Assembly: GCF_008065155.1 (NCBI RefSeq)
Contig: NZ_CP042819.1
Location: forward strand, 372,001-436,000
From: Octadecabacter sp. SW4
Lineage (GTDB): Bacteria > Pseudomonadota > Alphaproteobacteria > Rhodobacterales > Rhodobacteraceae
Direction: 5' to 3'
Length of the DNA: 64,000 bases
Both the position numbers and the translations under genes were made by a program. The notes under the pieces were generated by a model. It had not been told where the DNA came from and ran no database searches. It saw only the letters and a list, made by a program, of their open reading frames with translations. Every line of letters starts with the position of its first letter. The first letter of the stretch is position 1. Positions 1 through 8,552 of the stretch are shown piece after piece.

Positions 1-253
1 ACTTGATCGCCAGCTTGTCCAGCATCTGATTGATCATCGGCCCACCACCGTGAACGATCACTGGGTTTACACCGACCTGCTGCATCAACACGACGTCGCG
101 CGCGAATTCTTCCATCGCCTCTTCGCTGCCCATCGCGTGGCCACCGAGTTTTATGACAACCGTCGCCCCGGCATAGCGCTGCATATAGGGCAGCGCTTGC
201 GATAGGGTGGCGGCGGTGGCGATCCAATCGCGGTTCATGTCTTGCTGTCTCAT
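1..253 (-). CDS. argB: Acetylglutamate kinase, N-terminal part
   Basis: Reading from the ATG at 253 gives about 84 residues of acetylglutamate kinase, the enzyme that phosphorylates N-acetylglutamate in arginine biosynthesis. The amino-acid-kinase signature [10 protein letters not shown] and the substrate-loop motif [14 protein letters not shown] are both visible. The rest of the gene lies beyond the left edge. A second ATG five codons downstream (MNRDW) is an alternative start. It is the last visible gene of the leftward block after engB, 24 bases away, and is probably co-transcribed. Confidence 0.93.
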   Translation of the reverse strand, partial: MRQQDMNRDWIATAATLSQALPYMQRYAGATVVIKLGGHAMGSEEAMEEFARDVVLMQQVGVNPVIVHGGGPMINQMLDKLAIK

Positions 254-277
254 TTTCTTGTGTCCTGATGTGCCAGG

Positions 278-928
278 TCAGTCTATCCCAGCAATAATCG
301 CGCGCAATGTTTCAATCCCCTCGCCCTTTTCCGAGCTGGTCATGACAATTTCTGGATAGGCGGCAGGGTGTTTGGCAAGGGCGGCGCGGGTGACGTCCAT
401 CGCGCGATCCAGATCGGCCTTTTTGACCTTATCGGTCTTGGTCATCACACACTGAAATGTCACAGCAGCGCGGTCCAGCAGGCTCATGATTTCTTCGTCC
501 ACCGCCTTGGCACCATGACGCGCATCAATCAGCACAAAGGCACGGCGCAGGGTTTGGCGACCGGCGAGATAGGCGCGCAAAAGCCGCTGCCATTTTTCAA
601 CAACGGCCACGGGTGCGTTGGCAAAACCATAGCCGGGAAGGTCGACAATATAGTGGCTGTCACCGGCTGTGAAAAAGTTGATTTCCTGCGTTCGACCGGG
701 CGTATTTGACGCGCGCGCTAATCCTTTTCGTCCTGTCAACGCATTGATTAGGCTTGATTTTCCGACATTTGAACGGCCAGCGAAACACACTTCGGGGCGG
801 TCAGCATCGGGCAGGCCCGACATGGCTACAACGCCTTTGATGAAATCGGTTTCGCCGGCAAACAACAGGCGGCCTGCCTCGCGCATTTGATCATCGGGGG
901 CATCAGCAATTGGGAAGGGCAGTTGCAT
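278..928 (-). CDS. engB: Ribosome biogenesis GTP-binding protein EngB/YihA/YsxC
   Basis: A 216-residue TRAFAC GTPase of the size expected for EngB, a factor in large ribosomal subunit assembly and, in many bacteria, cell division. The nucleotide-binding motifs are clear: G1 GRSNVGKS at residues 51-58, G3 DLPGYG at about 96-101 and G4 TKTD at about 163-166. The ATG abuts the stop codon of the upstream MOSC gene with no gap, so the two are almost certainly translated from one mRNA. The order yidC-MOSC-engB-argB is a familiar alphaproteobacterial arrangement. Confidence 0.96.
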   Translation of the reverse strand: MQLPFPIADAPDDQMREAGRLLFAGETDFIKGVVAMSGLPDADRPEVCFAGRSNVGKSSLINALTGRKGLARASNTPGRTQEINFFTAGDSHYIVDLPGYGFANAPVAVVEKWQRLLRAYLAGRQTLRRAFVLIDARHGAKAVDEEIMSLLDRAAVTFQCVMTKTDKVKKADLDRAMDVTRAALAKHPAAYPEIVMTSSEKGEGIETLRAIIAGID

Positions 929-1684
929 CTAAAGAACCTCCATCGGGTCGCCAAGGCGGATGTTGCCGCCTGTCGTCACTTCGCCGTAGACGCCAAAGTT
1001 CTGGTGGCCCCAGCCACTTTTCAGTGCGCCAAGCGTATCAACATCGCGCTTGCCGGTCTGCGGGTTCGCTGCCGTGTGCAGGCAGCGCTTGATCGGCTCG
1101 CGGATGGCGATTTCCGTGTCGCCAACGCAGATCACCTTGCCGACCCAATTCATTTCGTCCCACGCGCCGACGCCCTCAAGCCAGATATTTCCGCGCCAGC
1201 GTTCGGGTTCAAGATCCTGCCCCAGCTTTTTTGCAACGGCTTCGTGCGAGGCGAAGGTCATGATCGACACCGACGGGAAGTCAGTATCCGTCATCCCGCG
1301 TCCGGGCACCTTGACCAGCGCTGCAGGCTGCGCGCGATCCGCAGGGAAAAGGGGCGCAATCCAGGCAAGGAAGCGCGCCGCATCTGCGGGATCATCGGGC
1401 GCAAAGGTTAGCGAACCAAGGTCGGTGTGGGTCAAAGTGACCAATGCTTTGGCCTCGTCCAACTGCGCCCAAAGCCCGGCCAATGCCGGTGTCCGTGTGC
1501 CCAGCATGAAGTTTTGGCAGGCCACCCAGGCGGGATTTTCGGCATCAAACTTTGACGCCTCATGGGCAACGGCCCAGACACGATCCCAAGGCATCGTCTG
1601 GCCTGTCGTCAGCGTCACCGCCTCAAGCGCCTCGCGGCCATGCGACTTGATCGGGTGCCGCCACAAATGGGCGACAGCACCCAT
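929..1684 (-). CDS. MOSC-domain protein
   Basis: A 251-residue protein with an N-terminal MOSC beta-barrel type start (LWRHPIKS) and a C-terminal MOSC domain. The family's conserved cysteine motif is present as KRCLHTAANPQTGKRD, with the Cys near residue 201. MOSC domains bind molybdenum cofactor or handle sulfur in related enzymes such as YiiM, YcbX and Moco sulfurase; the substrate of this one cannot be told from sequence. Its ATG overlaps the yidC stop codon by one base (TAATG on the minus strand), which indicates translational coupling inside the yidC-engB-argB block. Confidence 0.88.
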   Translation of the reverse strand: MGAVAHLWRHPIKSHGREALEAVTLTTGQTMPWDRVWAVAHEASKFDAENPAWVACQNFMLGTRTPALAGLWAQLDEAKALVTLTHTDLGSLTFAPDDPADAARFLAWIAPLFPADRAQPAALVKVPGRGMTDTDFPSVSIMTFASHEAVAKKLGQDLEPERWRGNIWLEGVGAWDEMNWVGKVICVGDTEIAIREPIKRCLHTAANPQTGKRDVDTLGALKSGWGHQNFGVYGEVTTGGNIRLGDPMEVL

Positions 1685-3486
1685 TACTTATCCTCGGGCG
1701 CCGAGCGCTTGAAACTCGACAGAATATTGCCAAACACATCCGGCTTGTAGCCCTGGCTGCGCATGATCAGATACTGCTGCGTAAAGGTGATCGTGTTGTT
1801 GGTGATCCAGTAAAGCACCAGCCCGCTGGCAAAGCTGCCCAACATGAACATGAACACCCACGGCATCCAGGCAAAGATCATTTTTTGCGTCGGGTCGGTT
1901 GGCGCAGGGTTCAGCTTTTGTTGAATGAACATCGAAATACCCAGCAATATTGGCAGGATACCAAGGCTAAAGATGGCAAAGATGCTGCTTGGGTCCGGCA
2001 CGCCCCAGGGTAGAACCCCAAACAGGTTCAGGATGCTTGACGGATCGGGCGCGGATAGGTCATTGATCCAGCCGAGCCACGGCGCGTGACGCAATTCGAG
2101 CGTCACAAAAATCACCTTATACAGCGAAAAGAAGATCGGGATTTGCAGCAGGATCGGCAAACAGCCCGAGGCGGGGTTCACCTTGTTTTCCTTATACAAT
2201 TTCATCATGCCCTGTTGCAGGGCCTGTTTGTCTTCGCCAGCTTTTTCCTTGAGCTTCTCCATCTCGGGCTGCAGCTCTTTCATCTTGGCCATGCTCACGT
2301 AGGACTTGAACGCCAGCGGCAGCAGCAAGGCCTTGAGGATCAGGGTCAGCACCATGATCGACCAACCCATGTTACCAATCGTTCCATTCAGCCAATGCAG
2401 CAGTGCGAAAATCGGTTTGGTCAGGAAAAAGAACCAACCCCAGTCGATGCTATCGAGGAAACCGGCGATGCCACCCTCGTTTTGATAGTCGCGGATGGCC
2501 TCCCATTCCTTTGCGCCCGCAAACAGCTGGCTGTCAGCGCTCAGGGTTCCGCCGGCGGCGACGGTCAGCACAGGATAGATCGCCTCGGTCTGGTAGATAT
2601 CGTTTGCGGATCGCGCGACGGAGCGGAATGCACTGCCGGGTGCCGGCACAAGGTTGGTCATCCAGTATTTGTCGGTAAACCCGACCCAGCCGTTTTCGGT
2701 GACTTCGATGCGGCCTTCATCTGCCGTCAGGTCGGGCATGTCGTCGTAGTCGATTTCTTCCAGTTCGCCGTCCGACATCCGCACGACGCCTTCGTGCAGG
2801 ATGAAAAAGCCAACGGTGTCCGGTTCGCCGTGCCGCGCCACAAGACCATAGGGGCGCAACGAGACCGGCGCGCCTGTTGCGTTGTCTACCGATTGCGTGA
2901 CCGTGAACATGAACTTTTCGTCAACCGCGATGGTCTTGCGGAATGTCAGGCCGGCGCCGTTATCCCAGATCAGCGTGACCGGGGTCTCGGTGGTCAGAGT
3001 TTCACCTGATTCGACGGCCCAGACGGTATTTGCGCCGGGCACAAGATCGGTGCTGGTTCCATCGGTCGGAATCCAACCGTGCAGCGCGTAATAGGGGTTT
3101 TGCGTGCCAATGGGTGACAGCAGGCGCACGAGGTCGGAATCTTCGTCCAGTGTTTCACGGTATTGGGTCAGGGACAGATCGTCGATCCGCCCACCTTGCA
3201 ACGAAAGCGTGCCGGTCAACTCAGCCGTTTCGATCGCCACGCGCGCTGCTTCGCTTTCGGTCGCAACGGCGGGTGTCGCAGCGGCCGTTCCGGTCGCGGG
3301 ATCAACGGTGGGCGCAAGCGTATCCGTGGCCGTTTCGGCACCTGTGCCATCGGCGGGGGCCGCGGTCACCGCAGGGTCGGTTTCGGTCACCGGCGGTTCC
3401 TGGGGTGGGAACACAAGGAACCACACGAGGATCACAATGAAACTTAGCCCCGTGGCCAAGATAAGGTTCTTGTTCTGATCGTCCAT
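1684..3486 (-). CDS. yidC: Membrane protein insertase YidC
   Basis: 600 residues, a normal length for the Gram-negative Oxa1/YidC family. An N-terminal membrane anchor (roughly residues 8-26) is followed by an Ala/Thr/Pro-rich periplasmic linker, the large periplasmic beta domain, and a C-terminal five-helix insertase core from about residue 355 that includes the cytoplasmic hairpin rich in Lys and Glu. YidC inserts and folds inner-membrane proteins, alone or with SecYEG. In most Proteobacteria it follows yidD directly; here ttcA, a DUF3833 gene and an EAL gene lie between. A TTGACC hexamer about 60 bases upstream may be part of its promoter, but no good -10 was identified. Confidence 0.97.
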   Translation of the reverse strand: MDDQNKNLILATGLSFIVILVWFLVFPPQEPPVTETDPAVTAAPADGTGAETATDTLAPTVDPATGTAAATPAVATESEAARVAIETAELTGTLSLQGGRIDDLSLTQYRETLDEDSDLVRLLSPIGTQNPYYALHGWIPTDGTSTDLVPGANTVWAVESGETLTTETPVTLIWDNGAGLTFRKTIAVDEKFMFTVTQSVDNATGAPVSLRPYGLVARHGEPDTVGFFILHEGVVRMSDGELEEIDYDDMPDLTADEGRIEVTENGWVGFTDKYWMTNLVPAPGSAFRSVARSANDIYQTEAIYPVLTVAAGGTLSADSQLFAGAKEWEAIRDYQNEGGIAGFLDSIDWGWFFFLTKPIFALLHWLNGTIGNMGWSIMVLTLILKALLLPLAFKSYVSMAKMKELQPEMEKLKEKAGEDKQALQQGMMKLYKENKVNPASGCLPILLQIPIFFSLYKVIFVTLELRHAPWLGWINDLSAPDPSSILNLFGVLPWGVPDPSSIFAIFSLGILPILLGISMFIQQKLNPAPTDPTQKMIFAWMPWVFMFMLGSFASGLVLYWITNNTITFTQQYLIMRSQGYKPDVFGNILSSFKRSAPEDK

Positions 3487-3544
3487 CTGAACCGCCGTTT
3501 GCTCTGAAAAGGTCAGGCAGGTTCAACAGTCCGGGGGGCAAAGG

Positions 3545-5146
3545 TCAAGCAGTTTTACCCGTTTTCGCCGGTTGTGCGGCGCTAAGTCCGGCGCGACCGG
3601 GCAATGTGATCAACCGAGGCACATCTGTAGTGAATTCGGTGATCCATTGGCTGGTTTCCTCAAACGGCATCGGACGGGCGATTCCAAACCCCTGTGCGTG
3701 GCCGCAACCCAGCCTTTCAAGCATGTTTTGCTCTGCCAAGGTCTCGACCCCTTCGGCAAGGGTATCAAGACCAAGCCGGTCAGCCATCGTCAGGATTGCC
3801 GCGACCATTTGTTGCTGCTCGCTGTCCTGGTCGATGTTGGTCACAAACGAACGGTCAATCTTGATCCGCTCAATCGAAAAGCGGCGAATGTTGGTGATGC
3901 TGGCGTGACCTGTGCCAAAATCATCCAGATCAAGGCAACATCCAAGGCGCGCCAACCCTGACAGATTGCGAATGACAAAGTCTTCGGACTGGCCCGCAAC
4001 CACGGTTTCAAGAACCTCGATCACCAACCGATCCGGTGTCAGATCAAAGCGGTCAAGATCCCATGTTACATGATCCACAAGATGCGGGCTACGCAACTCG
4101 GCGGTCGAAAAATTGACACCGACACGGGGGATATCATGGCCTTGTTCGTCCCATGCACGCAGCGCGGTCAGGGCATCGCGGATCATCACTTCGCCCAGGC
4201 GTTCCATCAGACCGGCCTGACGCAACGCGGGCAGAAACTCGACAGGTGGGATCAACCCGCGTTGGGGGTGCAGCCAGCGAGCAAGGGTCTCAAAGCCTGA
4301 TACTTCGCCGGTCCTGAGGTTCACCTGCGGCTGAAAAAACGCGCGGATATCGCCGCGCTCCAATGCGCCCGCGACCTCGTCACATAGCGAATTGCGGGTC
4401 TTGATGCGGTTCTTCATCGCGCCGGAAAAGCTGCGAATGGCACATGGGCCACTGCGCTGCGCTTCAATCATCGCTGATGTGGCGGCCTGCAACAGGGCGG
4501 TGCCTGTTGGGGACTTGAGCCGTTGTGCAAGACTGAATCCGACAGAGACGCTGACGTAAACGTTTTCACCATCTATCGCGATGGGTGCTGCGACGGATTG
4601 CTGGATGCGCGCCGACAGTTGCAAGGCCGCCTCAAGGTCAAGGCGATGCACAGACGTCAACGCAATCGCAAAGGTCGCACCGTCAAGGCGCGCGGCGACA
4701 TCAGTGTCACGCAGCACATCGCGCAGCCGGTCCGCAACAGCGCAAAGCACCCGTTCCACCACCGCGCGGTCCTGGCTTTCCTCAAGCAGTTTGAAACGGT
4801 CGATTTCCAGCACAAGTGCCGCGGTAGTCCGTCCGCGCACGTGCAAGGCCCCGTCAAGAGCGCTGATAAGGCGATCACGTTCTGCCAGCCCGGTCAACGG
4901 ATCAGGGCGCGGCAGTTTTGTCGGGTCAACGGAATGCGCACCAAACATCAATGCCAACGGAAAGGCCAGGGCGGCACCGTATACGCCGGTTTGCCCGCCC
5001 GCCAAATAGGCAAGTCCCATGAGCAGGGGTAGCAAGCCCAATAATAGCGGACGCTGCGCCTGTCTGATTCGACGTTGCAATCCCTGTGCAGGGCGGAGCG
5101 TGAAACCGGTTATCATCTGGCGTGCCGTCCTTTGTTTCTGTCGCAC
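3545..5146 (-). CDS. EAL-domain c-di-GMP phosphodiesterase with degenerate GGDEF
   Basis: 533 residues. Two short hydrophobic segments (about residues 34-70) precede a diguanylate-cyclase-like domain (about 85-240) whose signature reads RLDGATF at 153-159 instead of RxGGDEF, so cyclase activity is very unlikely. The C-terminal EAL domain (about 250-510) keeps the catalytic set: ETL at 286-288 in place of EAL, NFS at 345-347, a Glu in VIEVLE, DDFGTG at 408-413, the Lys of KIDRSFV and TLAEGVET. This predicts a membrane-linked c-di-GMP phosphodiesterase, perhaps regulated by GTP binding to the dead GGDEF domain. An internal ATG at residue 11 is an alternative start. Confidence 0.9.
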   Translation of the reverse strand: MRQKQRTARQMITGFTLRPAQGLQRRIRQAQRPLLLGLLPLLMGLAYLAGGQTGVYGAALAFPLALMFGAHSVDPTKLPRPDPLTGLAERDRLISALDGALHVRGRTTAALVLEIDRFKLLEESQDRAVVERVLCAVADRLRDVLRDTDVAARLDGATFAIALTSVHRLDLEAALQLSARIQQSVAAPIAIDGENVYVSVSVGFSLAQRLKSPTGTALLQAATSAMIEAQRSGPCAIRSFSGAMKNRIKTRNSLCDEVAGALERGDIRAFFQPQVNLRTGEVSGFETLARWLHPQRGLIPPVEFLPALRQAGLMERLGEVMIRDALTALRAWDEQGHDIPRVGVNFSTAELRSPHLVDHVTWDLDRFDLTPDRLVIEVLETVVAGQSEDFVIRNLSGLARLGCCLDLDDFGTGHASITNIRRFSIERIKIDRSFVTNIDQDSEQQQMVAAILTMADRLGLDTLAEGVETLAEQNMLERLGCGHAQGFGIARPMPFEETSQWITEFTTDVPRLITLPGRAGLSAAQPAKTGKTA

Positions 5147-5202
5147 ACCCTTTGGCGCACCACGTTCGCATGGACGTTATGGTTCAGTCCCTAACGGTGG
5201 GG

Positions 5203-6069
5203 TTAACGCAGCACCGGAATATCGTTCAACTTGTCGCTTTCCTGCGGGTCAATCGACAAGCCATTGAAATCGAACAGATTTGGATCAAGCAGATGCGAAG
5301 GCCGCGCATTCATCAGTGCCCGAAACATCACCTGCCGTCGCCCGGGGCTGTTTTTTTCCCACCCATCCAGAATCGCTTTGACCTGCTGGCGTTGCAGCCC
5401 GTCTTGCGACCCGCACAGGTCACAGGGGATGATCGGATAACCCATCGCAGTGGCAAATTTTTCGCAATCCACTTCGGCTACATGGGCAAGCGGGCGATAA
5501 ACAAACAGGTCGCCTTCTTCGTTCACCAGCTTGGGCGGCATCGTCGCCAGGCGCCCGCCGTGAAACAGGTTCATGAAAAACGTTTCGAGGATATCATCGC
5601 GGTGATGGCCCAGCACAACTGCGCTGCACCCTTCCTCGCGTGCGATCCGGTAAAGATTGCCACGGCGCAGCCGTGAACACAGCGCGCAAAACGTCCGCCC
5701 TGCAGGCACTTTGTCCATCACGATCGAATAGGTGTCCTGATACTCGATCCGGTGCGGAACGCTCATTTTCCCAAGGAAATCAGGTAGAACCGTTGCCGGA
5801 AACCCCGGTTGCCCCTGATCGAGATTGCAGGCGAGCAGATCAACAGGCAGCAACCCACGCCATTTCAGTTCATAGAGAACCGCGAGCAGGGTATAGCTGT
5901 CCTTGCCGCCCGACAGGCAGACAAGCCAGCGGGCGTCCCGTTCGATCATTCCGTATTGTTCAATCGCCTCGCGGGCATAGCGCACGATCCGCTTGCGCAG
6001 CTTTTTGAATTCGGTCGTCGCGGGGGCGCCGTGAAACAGGGGATGGATATCGTCAAGATCATCTAGCAT
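5203..6069 (-). CDS. ttcA: tRNA 2-thiocytidine biosynthesis protein TtcA
   Basis: 288 residues. The PP-loop ATP pyrophosphatase motif SGGKDS is at residues 53-58. The three cysteines expected to bind the Fe-S cluster are C128 and C131 (CALC) plus C216 (PCDLC). TtcA installs 2-thiocytidine at position 32 of certain tRNAs. It is divergent from the DUF3833 lipoprotein gene, with about 85 bases between the start codons. Confidence 0.93.
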   Translation of the reverse strand: MLDDLDDIHPLFHGAPATTEFKKLRKRIVRYAREAIEQYGMIERDARWLVCLSGGKDSYTLLAVLYELKWRGLLPVDLLACNLDQGQPGFPATVLPDFLGKMSVPHRIEYQDTYSIVMDKVPAGRTFCALCSRLRRGNLYRIAREEGCSAVVLGHHRDDILETFFMNLFHGGRLATMPPKLVNEEGDLFVYRPLAHVAEVDCEKFATAMGYPIIPCDLCGSQDGLQRQQVKAILDGWEKNSPGRRQVMFRALMNARPSHLLDPNLFDFNGLSIDPQESDKLNDIPVLR

Positions 6070-6154
6070 GGCGCGGATATGCCAGAGGTTCGCGAAACCG
6101 CCAAGAGCAATCCGATCTCCCCCGCGCGCCGGATGTTTCTAAAAGGAGGGCGTG

Positions 6155-6694
6155 ATGCGGATTTTGATGATTGTGGTGACGCTGTTCTTGGCAGGTTGCA
6201 CGGGCAAACCTTCGTTTGATGATCCAAGTCTCAGCACGCGCCAGCTGAACCTTGAAGAATTTTTTGACGGTGATCTGGTGGCCTATGGGCAGTTTCAAGA
6301 CATTTTCGGCACCGTGAGGCGCAGTTTTGTTGTCGATATCACGGGCGATTGGGATGGCGCGCGCCTGCGACTCCAAGAAGACTTCGTCTATGAAGACGGC
6401 GCAACTGAACAGCGGATCTGGACCCTGTCCAAGACCGGCCCTGATACATGGCAAGGCACGGCACCCGGTGTCATCGGCATGGCGACGGGGCGCGAACAAG
6501 ACAACCGGTTCAATTGGCAATACGAGATTGATCTGCCCGTCCCTGCCGCTGACGGCTCGGTAGAAACCCTGCGCGTCACATTTGACGATTGGATGTGGCT
6601 GCAAAGTGAGGATCGCTTGCTTAATATCGCCTATGTCAAGCGCTTCGGTCTGGATATCGGGCAGGTCGTCATCAGCTTTGAAAAGCGAAACTAG
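6155..6694 (+). CDS. DUF3833 family lipoprotein
   Basis: 179 residues with an N-terminal lipoprotein signal: hydrophobic stretch, then LAGC with the lipidated Cys at 15. The rest matches the DUF3833 pattern (a lipocalin-like beta-rich protein, with DGDLVAYGQFQDIFG and WTLSKTGPDTWQGTAPGV). Its function is unknown; an outer-membrane location is inferred. A GTG three bases upstream (6152) is possible, but the strong ribosome site AAAAGGAGG ends at 6149, too close to GTG and well placed for the ATG at 6155. It is the only plus-strand gene inside an otherwise minus-strand housekeeping block. Confidence 0.82.
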   Translation: MRILMIVVTLFLAGCTGKPSFDDPSLSTRQLNLEEFFDGDLVAYGQFQDIFGTVRRSFVVDITGDWDGARLRLQEDFVYEDGATEQRIWTLSKTGPDTWQGTAPGVIGMATGREQDNRFNWQYEIDLPVPAADGSVETLRVTFDDWMWLQSEDRLLNIAYVKRFGLDIGQVVISFEKRN

Positions 6695-6754
6695 GAAAAT
6701 CAGCGCACAAACTGTCGCGCGTGACGTCTGAACAGGCGCTCAGCCGATCGCGTT

Positions 6755-6976
6755 TTAATCGGGAACGTTGTCGACGCCGTGACCGCCCCAGGGATGGCAG
6801 CGGCCGATCCGGCGGGCGGCCAGCCAACTGCCCTTGATCGCGCCGTGCTGTTCCAGCGCTTCGAGGGCATAGGCGCTGCAGGTGGGCTGATAGCGGCAGC
6901 CGTGGCCAACCCACGGGCTGAACAGCAACCGATAGGCGCGCACGGGCAGGGCGGCGATATGGGCGAGTGGGGTCAT
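6755..6976 (-). CDS. yidD: Membrane protein insertion efficiency factor YidD
   Basis: 73 residues with the hallmark cysteine motif [15 protein letters not shown] and the closing [17 protein letters not shown]. YidD is a small membrane-associated protein that assists YidC-dependent insertion. The start overlaps the rnpA stop by four bases, the usual rpmH-rnpA-yidD coupling. Confidence 0.95.
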   Translation of the reverse strand: MTPLAHIAALPVRAYRLLFSPWVGHGCRYQPTCSAYALEALEQHGAIKGSWLAARRIGRCHPWGGHGVDNVPD

Positions 6977-7362
6977 TTGTGAACGCTCCGTAGTGCACGG
7001 ATAAGGTCGGCCTGCATCGCGGCAAAATCAAGGGTGGCGGTGGCATCACGTTTGCCCACAAGCACATAATCCCAACCCATGCGCCCGTGGTGCGGCAAGA
7101 CCAACCGCGCGACCTCACGAAGCCGACGTTTGGCACGATTGCGCGCCACGGCGTTGCCGACCTTTTTCGAACAGGTGAACCCGACACGCGGTGGTTCTGT
7201 GTCACGACGATTGAAAGCCTGTAAATGAAACCCTGTCGTGCCTTGTCGCTTGCCATGCGAGGCGCGCACGAAATCCGCACGTTTGGTTAGGACAACCGGA
7301 CAAGCGAAAACCGCCGCGGACGGTGCCCCGGCGGTTTGCATCATATCATCCTGCGGGGTCAT
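6973..7362 (-). CDS. rnpA: Ribonuclease P protein component
   Basis: 129 residues, with the RNR signature [11 protein letters not shown] in the central basic helix and the upstream [13 protein letters not shown] strand. It is the protein subunit of RNase P, which trims tRNA 5' ends. The first 20 or so residues ([17 protein letters not shown]) are not family-typical; a start at MMQTAG is possible. It lies 24 bases downstream of rpmH on the minus strand. Confidence 0.95.
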   Translation of the reverse strand: MTPQDDMMQTAGAPSAAVFACPVVLTKRADFVRASHGKRQGTTGFHLQAFNRRDTEPPRVGFTCSKKVGNAVARNRAKRRLREVARLVLPHHGRMGWDYVLVGKRDATATLDFAAMQADLIRALRSVHK

Positions 7363-7386
7363 ATGTGACCTCGCAATCCCAAGCGA

Positions 7387-7521
7387 TTAAGCGCTCAGAA
7401 CCTTGCGGCCCTTTGCACGGCGCGCATTCAGAATCTTGCGGCCAGCTTTGGTGGCCATACGTGCGCGAAAACCGTGACGGTTCTTGCGAACCCGGTTGGA
7501 AGGTTGGAACGTGCGCTTCAT
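7387..7521 (-). CDS. rpmH: 50S ribosomal protein L34
   Basis: Too short for a typical ORF cut-off. The reading from ATG at 7521 gives 44 residues beginning [19 protein letters not shown] and ending [11 protein letters not shown], the near-invariant L34 sequence. It heads the rpmH-rnpA-yidD transcription unit. The promoter should lie in 7522-7620, an A/T-richer stretch; no unambiguous -35/-10 was assigned. Confidence 0.98.
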   Translation of the reverse strand: MKRTFQPSNRVRKNRHGFRARMATKAGRKILNARRAKGRKVLSA

Positions 7522-7805
7522 CGCGTTCTCTCCGGCTTTGGGGGCGACCCGTGATGGATTCGTGCCCCGACATCATTCGAAGCCCGTCATCTAGAGGGGG
7601 GCTGCGGGTATGTCAACGCGCATCCCGCCCCGTTTGTGCAACATTTCGCAGATTGTTGGTGTGGCAAATGTTACAAGCCAACGCTGCAGCCCTGTCAGAA
7701 CTGAAACAACCCTTCACCAGCGATCAAGCGGGCGTGATAGGGCTATCGGCAAAAGCCCGCGCAGTCCATCTAGGATGCAGCCAAAGCCCCAAAGGGACGA
7801 AAGAG

Positions 7806-8549
7806 ATGACAGAAATGACGAATAATCCTGCCAAGAAGCCGCAAAATGCCTTGGTGCGGCGCTTGCCGATCATTGTGATTCTCTGTGTCGCGCTCGTGGG
7901 GGGCTATTTCCTGCGCGATTACCTGACCTTTGATACCCTGCGCGACAACCGCGAGGCGCTGGTGGCCTATCGTGACAGCAACTATCTGCTGATGGTGGCG
8001 CTGTTCATCGCCGCCTATGTCGTCATTGTCGCGTTTTCGCTGCCCGGTGCGACGATCATGACGCTGACGGGTGGCTTCCTGTTTGCCACTTTCCCGGGTG
8101 CGTTGTTCAACGTCACGGGCGCAACCCTTGGGGCAATCGGTATCTTTATGGCCGCGCGCTGGGGTCTGGGCGAAAAACTGGCGGCCCGGATGGAATCCTC
8201 GGACGGCGCTGTCAAAAAGATCAAGGACGGGATCGATGAAAACCAGTGGTCCATGCTGTTCCTGATCCGCCTTGTGCCTGCGGTGCCGTTCTTTGTGGCC
8301 AATCTTGTGCCGGCCTTGGTCGGTGTGTCGCTGTCGCGCTTCGCGATCTCGACCTTTGTTGGCATCATCCCTGGCGCGGTTGTCTATACCTCGGTCGGGG
8401 CGGGGCTGGGGGATGTGTTCGCGCGTGGCGAAAGCCCCGACCTTGGCATCATCTTCGAGCCGCAAATCCTGTTGCCGATCCTTGGACTTTGCGCGCTTGC
8501 CCTGCTGCCCGTCATCCTCAAGGCCGTGCGCGGCAAGAAAGGGCTGTAA
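7806..8549 (+). CDS. TVP38/TMEM64 (VTT-domain) membrane protein
   Basis: 247 residues with about five to six membrane segments and the VTT-domain signatures PGATIMTLTGGFLF and RLVPAVPFFVANLVPALVGV. Bacterial VTT/DedA-type proteins are membrane proteins, some implicated in lipid scrambling or envelope homeostasis; the substrate here is unknown. The open frame runs upstream to 7323 across rpmH, but the ATG at 7806 fits the family start best. The next gene begins three bases after the stop, and pairing a VTT protein with this oxidoreductase suggests a shared function. Confidence 0.86.
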   Translation: MTEMTNNPAKKPQNALVRRLPIIVILCVALVGGYFLRDYLTFDTLRDNREALVAYRDSNYLLMVALFIAAYVVIVAFSLPGATIMTLTGGFLFATFPGALFNVTGATLGAIGIFMAARWGLGEKLAARMESSDGAVKKIKDGIDENQWSMLFLIRLVPAVPFFVANLVPALVGVSLSRFAISTFVGIIPGAVVYTSVGAGLGDVFARGESPDLGIIFEPQILLPILGLCALALLPVILKAVRGKKGL

Positions 8550-8552
8550 CCC

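Noticed and set aside
6672..7280. 202-codon minus-strand frame overlapping yidD and rnpA
   Set aside because: Out of frame with both well-supported genes and lacking family similarity.
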